From the NCBI GenBank assembly GCA_021229015.1, contig CM037778.1, forward strand, positions 81,201,842 through 81,265,841: a stretch of 64,000 nucleotides of DNA. Reading direction: 5' to 3'. Below are positions 57,360 through 64,000 of this stretch, one piece after another. Within the stretch, counting starts at the first letter, position 1, and each line of letters starts with the position of its first letter. The stretch comes from Solen grandis. Its lineage: Eukaryota > Mollusca > Bivalvia > Adapedonta > Solenidae. Made by a program: the position numbers and the translations under genes. The notes under the pieces were generated by a model that searched no databases, had not been told where the DNA came from, and saw nothing but the letters and a program-made list of their open reading frames with translations.

Positions 57360-57425
57360 TACATGTGGTTCCTGGTTTGGCGGTTGTTGGTTCGATCTCC
57401 GGTAGTCATAATAACGACAGCGGTA
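57360..57425 (+). repeat. tRNA-like SINE fragment
   Basis: 'TGGTTCCTGGTTTGGCGG' followed by a B box GGTTCGATCTCC (57389-57400). The A box is weak. It looks like a degraded tRNA-derived SINE head. Confidence 0.35.
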
Positions 57426-58184
57426 GAATTCCCTGGCACCCATTTAGTAATTCCCGGACAGAATGGCCCGAAATCAAGATAATATGATCGCGTGCCACTT
57501 ATATATAGCGAAATGTTACGGTACTATAATACAGCTACCAATTAATAGCTGAATTTCTGCTACAGACAGCTAAATTATGTATCTACACTTTCACAAGCAA
57601 CCACAATATCTATAGATATAGCTAAGTGTTTATTTTTGCAAAGAAAACAATTTAAAAACCCATTAATTCTCTTTGCTGTTCAGCTGAATCCTTAAAACAC
57701 AAGATTTGTTCCTATCCTTCATTTGCGAGTGAACTTTGCTTTACCACTGCAATGATTACTTAAAATGTGATTTAGCTTTGTTGAACAAACATAGCGAAAT
57801 AGAATTGGTCTACAGTAATTTTCTCCAGATTACATATGTCATTTATCGGCCATACGTGAAGTTTGTTAACCCCTTTTTCTGGCTATGATAATATTTACAT
57901 ATCTAAAGTAAGAGAAATTGCCCGCTTGGCTTCGTTTTGATATCATAGCTATGCAGCAGCCTTGGTACCTAAAGTACTTTTTTATTATTCCGAGAGAGCT
58001 GACAAAAGGAAGTCCATATTTAAACAGACATAATTCCTTTGTATATGCTTTCCACAATACTCGTACTATTTCATTGTTGTCTACTCAATTAAGTACACAT
58101 TGCATACTTTGGTTATTCATACACACGCTGTATTTAACCTACTGTGATTATAGCAAATGAAGTGTTTCATATATACTTAAGTAA

Positions 58185-58385
58185 ATAGTGGGTTCGATCC
58201 CCGACCGCGAAATAATACCAAAGTCGTAAAAATAGTATTGATATAACTCCCGTGATGCAGAGCGTCAAGGCAGGAAGTTATTCCAGCTATTTCCAAGACT
58301 TTTTGTATGTTACGGCATGTGATCAAACCTACGACCTCCCAATTCCGGGCCGGACGCTGTAACCACACTGCCACTGATTACTTAT
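58185..58385 (-). repeat. tRNA-derived SINE, minus strand
   Basis: Read on the minus strand from ~58378: an A-box-like TGGCAGTGTGGTTAC, then GGGAGGTCGTAGGTTTGATC as the B-box arm, followed by a ~150-bp body. Near the far end a second B-box-like GGTTCGATCCCC is on the plus strand (58189-58200), so two SINE fragments may face each other. Confidence 0.45.
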
Positions 58386-59281
58386 GTAATGTACAGGCAA
58401 AGCTGCAATAAAGATTCACCAGACTGAATTTAAAATGATAACTTGAATTATGTAATTCAATATAACTCATATATACTGATGCAAGTGTTCACACCGATGC
58501 TCAATTTCACGGTACATGCACATGGCATTAGCTGGGAGTCGGATCAAACAATATGCAATATCAAACCAATGCATTTTGAATTGAAGAGCATCGTGCGTTC
58601 ATATTCTTAATGAATAAAACATATCATCTCTTTCTAACTCTTGTTGCGTATTCAGTTGCAATCAAACGATGTGGGACGTTCGATAATAGATATCGATTCT
58701 GTAATAAAATATTGAGAGAAAACGTCAATAACTACAATTATCAAACCTTTCTGAAATGGTTTATCTCCATATGTGGGCATAAAAAGTAAAATTCTTAATA
58801 CGATATGCCAGAGGTAACAAATAATTGCTGATAACAGATGCATTCCTGGTCTGCATTTGGTGCCAAACAATACAGGGGGCAATCTTGGTGATTATCATGC
58901 TGCTGTGATCTTCACGTTAAAACCGGCTGACTTCCGTCACGTGGTGTTGGTTTGTATGACCTTTTTTTTGCAATTAACGACTGAAATAATCTGACTTTGG
59001 AAACACATTTTCACGTCCAAATCCAATTCAGATCAGGGATTCGAACACATTATCAGGCACAGTCTTGAAGTTATTACACAGAAACAATATTTCAAGTAGA
59101 TTAAAAAAGGAAATTTGTGAGATATATAGAATATAGTTAGAAATATAGTTTAAGAAGAGTCTCCCGTTGGTTCATAGCCGAAACGAGTTAAATCATTATA
59201 ATATGAAATAACTTTTATACGTGTAATCTGCACACTTTGTTTAAAGGCATGACAAAAGAGTAATAATTAGTGTGTAATACT

Positions 59282-59545
59282 TTAACCCTTTTCCTCGTGA
59301 ATATTCATACCCAAATTTGTGACTGTGAATGAAGGATCACATACAACATAGTGACCCTGGTAAATATTAATTGACTGAACTTAAAATTGTATATGAAACA
59401 ACTGATTTTTCTTTGGCGTGCAGACTGTGTAGAATCTTAGATTAATACTGTATGAGTAAATAGAGGAGACCCTGATCAGACATCTCCTTTTTTCTGGGTC
59501 TGTTTTGTTTCTCAATGCGCCAAAATGAGCCATTATGAAGGGTTA
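59282..59545. mobile_element. Diverged relative of the foldback MITE
   Basis: It starts TTTAACCCTTTTCC and ends GAAGGGTTAAAA. Inside, 'AGACCCTGATCAGACATCTC' and 'CGCCAAAATGAGCC' recall the foldback MITE. A similar piece occurs in both units of the 3.9-kb duplication (28120-28235 and 32033-32148: 'GATCAGACAGTTCC' and 'GTTGTCTGATCAGGGTCC'). The core palindrome is lost. Confidence 0.45.
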
Positions 59546-61694
59546 AAATTCATTTTTTTGTCTGTGTGTTTAGTGTCATGACAAATCTACCGTATATGTT
59601 AGAATATATTACATATCCTGACTCAGCTTCACTTTATTTCATGTTTATATTCATTATAATTCTGCCTCTAGGCTCCATAAGGTCAAGCGGTTACCATTTC
59701 CGGAATGGCATTCAACATCCGGTCATATTTTTCATAAACATATAGGTCTCTCACAAGTGCTAATATTGCGCCGAGCGAAGTGGATATTTACAAATGGAGA
59801 CACTCTAGGTACATTTAAAGAGGCATGTGGATCGAGCGACATACGTACACAAATCCATTCCCGTGCCCCAGGATTAATGCGCACAATACAGAGCAGGGTC
59901 AACAAATCCCGATATAAATTTCTATGCATTTGGCGTACAATGCCAAAACTAGGAGACACAAACATCTGCCGTTAAATACTTGACAGAGACAGAATGTACT
60001 ATAGAGAAGCGCGTTGTTTTCGTGTGATAAATAATTTAAATGATTTAATTAAATTATCTGACATTTATTCAGTCTAGTTTCATCACTTTCTATCATCATT
60101 ATCCTTCTTTTTAACAACAGCAGTAATATTATCAGCGGTAGACCAAAACATCTTACATTTTGATAATTTGATTAGTGATTCATAAGGTTTCTTAAAAAAA
60201 AAAACATCTTCATTTCTTGGACTGAGCAAGTATTTTCATATAAAACGGTATACATAAGGCTCTCAGAAAATATACCCGATAATTAGTTGATTAATGAAGG
60301 TGTATTAAGTGCAATGGGCTAGGGTCAATTTACTACATTCACGACAACTTATGGCGACGACGCAAATTCAATGCCACAAAACTACCCCGTGATCATAGAC
60401 GATAATTTATATGCAAATGATGTCATTACTATTCATCTCATTTTATGAAATTCCGAGTTTGACGTTTGAATTCGTATTTAAAGGTGGTCGAGCAAAAATA
60501 TGAAGAAAAAAATGCAGAAAGTGAGTTTTTATCACATTGCACCAAACGTGTATAGTAATAATGACACGTACCATTAATTATATAAAAAAATACCCGTATA
60601 TGTTCTGCGATACAGTAATTACACATAACACCTGATGAATATATTGAATGATCCTTTTCTAAATATATTTACAAGACTGGACTACCGGACGGACAAACTA
60701 ACCACTCAGCCACCGGGGTCGCCTACTTAACGCGTGTGTTCAAATCTGAATAAAAACACCCTTTCGCGGAAAACGTTCAGCAATGAGAATATAAATATCA
60801 AAAAAGCTTCTATCATAAAAGCGATGCATATATCATCGCCACTCCCTTTGTATTCATGCAATGTATTCAAATTATTTAATTTGCAAAAAAATAAGATTGA
60901 TTACGTTTCATTTCTACTATGAGGTGAAGTTTTACCAGTTCTATAACAACACGTTAAACTCCTAAAGTTGTTTTAATAACAAATCTACTTTTACTAATTG
61001 TTTGTTTAATTGAATATTACGCAAGTCAGTTATTTTGGGGACTTTTAAGCATAAGATATGATACTCCACATAACACCGTCGACAAGAAGCCTCATGATGT
61101 AAAGACACTGGGCCATCATGTCCTAGAACCATCCTCATGTGCTGGGCACCAGTCAGATAGGAGATACGCCCCAAGTTCTCCAAGACATTGAAAATCGTAC
61201 TCAAACTCAGGCATGAGGAACAGATTATAATACTGATCACAACGTCTTATATGCACATTCTCTGCTAAGTAGAATCCTGTACTCAATTAAGCTTTAGTTA
61301 GTGTTTGAGAACATCTGTATTGCTCAAATTTAGATTGTAAGGTGTGGGGGGGGGGGTGAGTGAGAAAGTGTTTTTGTTCGAGAACACCGCTCAAATATCA
61401 TTCTCAGACTTGAACTCAGATTTGAATAGATATTTGAGTATAAGCCCTATGAATCGACATTAAAAATGGAACTTATGTTGATTTTCATATTCAGACTTTT
61501 ATGCCCATTGATGTCAATAGGGAGCATGAGATTGTACGATCTCAGACTTAAATTCAACGTTCATAAAAAGCTGACTGGTATATATGTTAACTTTTTCATG
61601 GAATGAAAACTGAAAGTCGAGTCAGGATGTGAATGTTACAGCACTTGTATTAAAGTAGTCTAAGTAGGTTTGTACCGTACACTTCCCAACCGAC

Positions 61695-61727
<33 letters not shown>

Positions 61728-61749
61728 GCGCTTGCATTGAGGCACGTAT

Positions 61750-61789
<40 letters not shown>

Positions 61790-62340
61790 ACAAATGAAAA
61801 CATCAATATTTCATTTTTATCATTTGTAAACAATAATACCAATTTCTCCTATCCTTAAAAAGAAAAAAAATGATAACATTGTGGAACTCGAGTCCCTATC
61901 AAATCTAATGGTCAGATTTGAGTTTGAACATACCGGTAAGTACGATCGTAGACTCAGATTTGTATCATGCTTAAATCCTTTTTGAAACTAATGGGCATAG
62001 TTAGAGTCTAAGTATGAAACTCATACTTAAGTACCATTTTTATTTTCGAGAACACGGGACCAGGCTTGTATTCTGTCACTGGACCGCAGCATTTGACTTT
62101 ATCATTTTTTTTACATAAAGCAGCCATGATGAACAAACTTTTATTTAGTAAACTTTTTTAATTTTGAAAACATAGATATTTTTTGATTTACGCCAAAATT
62201 TTAACGTGTATGGATTCTTAGTCTTAGACAATACATGTGCCTATTTTAATCTTATCTTCTGAATCAAGTGTGCTGTTCGGCGTTTCAGTCCTGGTTTGTT
62301 AAAAATTGCACGAGTATACCGGCAACACCCTTTCTTAATG
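59546..62340. other. Noncoding stretch
   Basis: A minus-strand tRNA-like A-box arm (GGTGGCTGAGTGGTTAG read on the minus strand) lies at about 60698-60717. (TC)n and (GT)n microsatellites lie at 61693-61728 and 61751-61786. Related blocks with 'CTCAGA(C/T)TTGAA' and 'TTCGAGAACAC' occur on both sides of the microsatellites (61370-61560 and 61900-62060). Two less AT-rich patches, 59757-59975 and 61060-61240, have open frames of 72 and 92 codons, but with no recognisable family and no start or splice context. Confidence 0.45.
61693..61786 (+). repeat. Compound (TC)n/(GT)n microsatellite
   Basis: An interrupted (TC)n at 61693-61728 and a pure (GT)n of about 18 repeats at 61751-61786. Confidence 0.95.
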
Positions 62341-62490
62341 AAGCAAATCCAGGACTGGTTTACCCAGTGTCAGGATAATCATGTCACATGTTACAGCGTG
62401 ATACTGCAGTGAAGCAGCTCTGTATCTGTGTGATGTGGACAGAATGACTGAAATGTTGTTGATGGGACGTTAAACCCGATAATCAAACGA
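62341..62490 (+). repeat. SINE-like repeat ending GGGACGTTAAACCC
   Basis: 'CCAGGACTGGTTTACCCAGT', 'CAGGATAATCATGTCACATG', 'GATACTGCAGTGAAGCAGC' and 'TGTTGATGGGACGTTAAACC' are in the order seen in the interrupted copy at 26020-26300. The tail is shared with 4231-4340 and 50434-50515. It abuts a foldback MITE. Confidence 0.6.
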
Positions 62491-62730
62491 TAACCCTTTC
62501 CCACATAGAGGACACCATGAAAAGACCTATGCGAACAGCATAAAACCAGATCAGCCTGCGAGCAACTCGCAGGCTGATCAGGTTTTATGCTGTTCGCTGC
62601 TCCTCAGTGGTCTGGAAATGAGGATTTTGTAATTAAATTTGGTAAGATTTATCTGTGGTTTTCTGCAGATCAGGCTTTATGTGATACCTATTGAGTGTGT
62701 CAAAATGAGTCTATATGAGGGAAAGGGATA
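62491..62730. mobile_element. Foldback MITE copy 2 (~240 bp)
   Basis: TAACCCTTTCCC and GGGAAAGGGATA ends. It is in inverse orientation relative to copies 1 and 3. The core palindrome is CAGCCTGCGAG-CAA-CTCGCAGGCTG, flanked by 'GCATAAAACC' and 'GGTTTTATGC'. Confidence 0.85.
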
Positions 62731-63252
62731 AGGTCTTGCACAGATGGGTGCTTATATTGACCATAATGTCTCCTTCCAGAACTCCAAGAATTTACACCAT
62801 TTCAAAGTACCTTAAATATGTTAAACATCCGTAACATAAACCAAGTCTTTAAAAAAAAAAAAAAAGTATCAACATACTCTCACGAAAGGTCATGATCTAC
62901 ACTTAAATATGTATCGATTTACAATAGACAAATAATTTCTCTTTAAACTACGTTTACTTTAGGACATAAGTAGTTTACTCAATATTAGTGAGCACAACTC
63001 CCCATCTTACTTGATACGGATAGATAGATAAACAAGTTATGGTGAGGCATCACGGGCATGACAGGACGATTACAGCCCATCAATATATTGTCACACTGAT
63101 CTCCTTGTATTAGCATTTCATCCTTTTAAAGGTTCTACGAAAAGAGAATGTATTTGATCTCTCTCTTTCTCTGTCTGTCTGACTGTCTGTCTGTCTGACT
63201 GTCTCTTCAGTGCATTGTGCGCATGTGTTAGTTTGATTTCCTTTATCTTAGT
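62731..63252. other. Noncoding spacer between MITEs
   Basis: AT-rich, with an interrupted (TCTG)n microsatellite at about 63163-63208. Nothing else was recognised. Confidence 0.5.
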
Positions 63253-63495
63253 TAACCCCTTCCCTCATATAGACTCATTTTGACGTCCTCAATAGGTATC
63301 ACATAAAGCCTGATCTGCAGAAAACCACAGTCAAACCTTACCAAATTTAGTTATAAAATCCTCGTTTCCAGATCACTGAGGAGCAGCGAACAGCATAAAA
63401 CCTGATCAGCCTGCGAGTTACTCGCAGGCTGATCTGGTTTTATGTTGTTCGCATAGGTCTTTTCATGGTTTCCTCTATGAGGGAAAGGGTTAAGT
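63253..63495. mobile_element. Foldback MITE copy 3 (~243 bp)
   Basis: TTAACCCCTTCCC and GGGAAAGGGTTAA ends; the interior is nearly the same as copy 1, in the same orientation, including 'GACTCATTTTGACG', 'ACAAAGCCTGATCTGCAG'-like blocks and the core palindrome around TTA. TTAA at both outer edges may be the target duplication. Confidence 0.88.
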
Positions 63496-63792
63496 TAGTT
63501 TAGACATACTATAATACGCATTTTTCATTACATTAATGTATGGATTTAGAAATAAGCCAAATTCATCTTAAAATTGCCCCTTGAATTATATATTTTTATC
63601 CATTATATGTATGTATATGTGTTTTAGCCTGTGGATATTATGTGTTCACATGAATAAAATTTGTTTGATTCAACTTGTCTTTGACTCATTGTACTGAATA
63701 TACCATAGGCAAAAACACGAAATATAAACAATCTAAGGTCTAATGCATGTTGTTAAATCAATTCAGGCGTATTCATCAATATCAATATTCAG

Positions 63793-64000
63793 TTATTGTT
63801 TTAGTTCTGGTTCTTCAAGCTTGTTTCGCGCATGCGCTTCGCAGTCTGAAACAGATAGCACTGGCGTGAGGGTGGTGTGCTTTACCTGTCTTATAAAATA
63901 AATGATACAATTGTAATACACATAGCTGATAATGTAGACGATGGCCATGACAAACAAGATTATAACGATGATGATCAGTAGAAGGATGTGTTGTTGTTGT
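63793..64000 (-). CDS. C-terminal exon of a membrane protein (partial)
   Basis: On the minus strand the frame is open from the window edge to a TAA at 63793-63795, 68 codons. It begins QQQHILLLIIIVIILFVMAI and continues hydrophobic to about residue 36 (a transmembrane helix, Tyr-rich near its end). A polar tail of about 30 residues ending EEPELKQ follows. The first Met is inside the helix, so the true start lies beyond the window. An in-frame donor-like CAG|GTAAAG (GT at about 63874-63873) allows the alternative that the exon stops there and the tail is intron. The GCGCATGCGC palindrome in the tail has flanks shared with 4803-4822, which favours caution about the tail. The family cannot be told from a helix alone. 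Confidence 0.5.
   Translation of the reverse strand, partial: QQQHILLLIIIVIILFVMAIVYIISYVYYNCIIYFIRQVKHTTLTPVLSVSDCEAHARNKLEEPELKQ

Larger units (their letters stand above)
56507..59281. other. Noncoding stretch with SINE fragments
   Basis: AT-rich; no exon was recognised. tRNA-like fragments are listed separately at 57360-57425 and 58185-58385. ORFs of 60-80 codons here show no family resemblance. Confidence 0.45.

Noticed and set aside
59757..59975. 72-codon ORF and its antisense partner
   Set aside because: Balanced composition but no family, start context, splice sites or polyadenylation signal that I can support.
60962..61240. 92-codon minus-strand ORF in a less AT-rich patch
   Set aside because: No recognisable family, and a different minus-strand frame of the same patch looks equally protein-like; no splice or start support. 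Possibly a gene fragment.

Overview
The window is eukaryotic nuclear DNA, almost certainly from a bivalve mollusc (a heterodont clam is my best guess, from memory of repeat families). It is AT-rich, with spliced genes using GT-AG introns. It is crowded with molluscan-type dispersed repeats: units opening with a foldback around AGCTCACCTGAGCAC and closing with GGGCCATCATGGGCCTCTTG, (TCCG)n-headed repeats, SINEs ending in CGACGTTAAACCC, and short TTAA-flanked foldback elements. There are no prokaryotic operons, CRISPR arrays or rRNA genes. One 100-N gap (50001-50100) marks a scaffold join.

Layout. 1-9100 holds CRE-rich repeats, a diverged tandem array with a ~850-bp unit carrying CTCF-like motifs, an NRF-1-type palindrome with a possible 5' exon near 4.8-5.1 kb, and long noncoding stretches. 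9.9-11.6 kb holds a decayed Helentron-type fragment: PIF1-like helicase C-terminus fused to an endonuclease domain with two frameshifts. 12.66-17.02 kb holds a three-coding-exon gene for an OB-fold (RPA-like) protein, interrupted by one in-frame TGA. 19.7-21.6 kb holds a TTAA-flanked element with ~140-bp terminal inverted repeats. It encloses a short ORF for the first half of a P2X7-type cytoplasmic 'ballast' domain. 22.9-27.6 kb is nested repeats and AT-rich DNA. 27.6-35.36 kb is a near-identical tandem duplication of a ~3.9-kb noncoding segment. 36.65-39.86 kb holds two exons of a CXorf38-like/HEPN gene. 39.9-49.7 kb is almost entirely tandem and nested repeats. 53.04-54.60 kb holds an intact, intronless-looking 519-codon ORF of unknown function. 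54.7-63.5 kb has no recognisable gene but at least three copies of a ~240-bp foldback MITE. At the right edge a minus-strand terminal exon encodes a transmembrane segment.

How the parts relate. The genes do not form one pathway. The most notable associations are mobile DNA with nucleic-acid-handling or regulatory domains: the Helentron remnant lies 1.1 kb upstream of an RPA-like OB-fold gene on the same strand, a P2X7-ballast exon lies inside a TTAA element, and transcription-factor-like motifs (CTCF, CRE, nuclear-receptor half-sites) are embedded in repeats. All family assignments rest on reading the translated sequence. No database search was possible.
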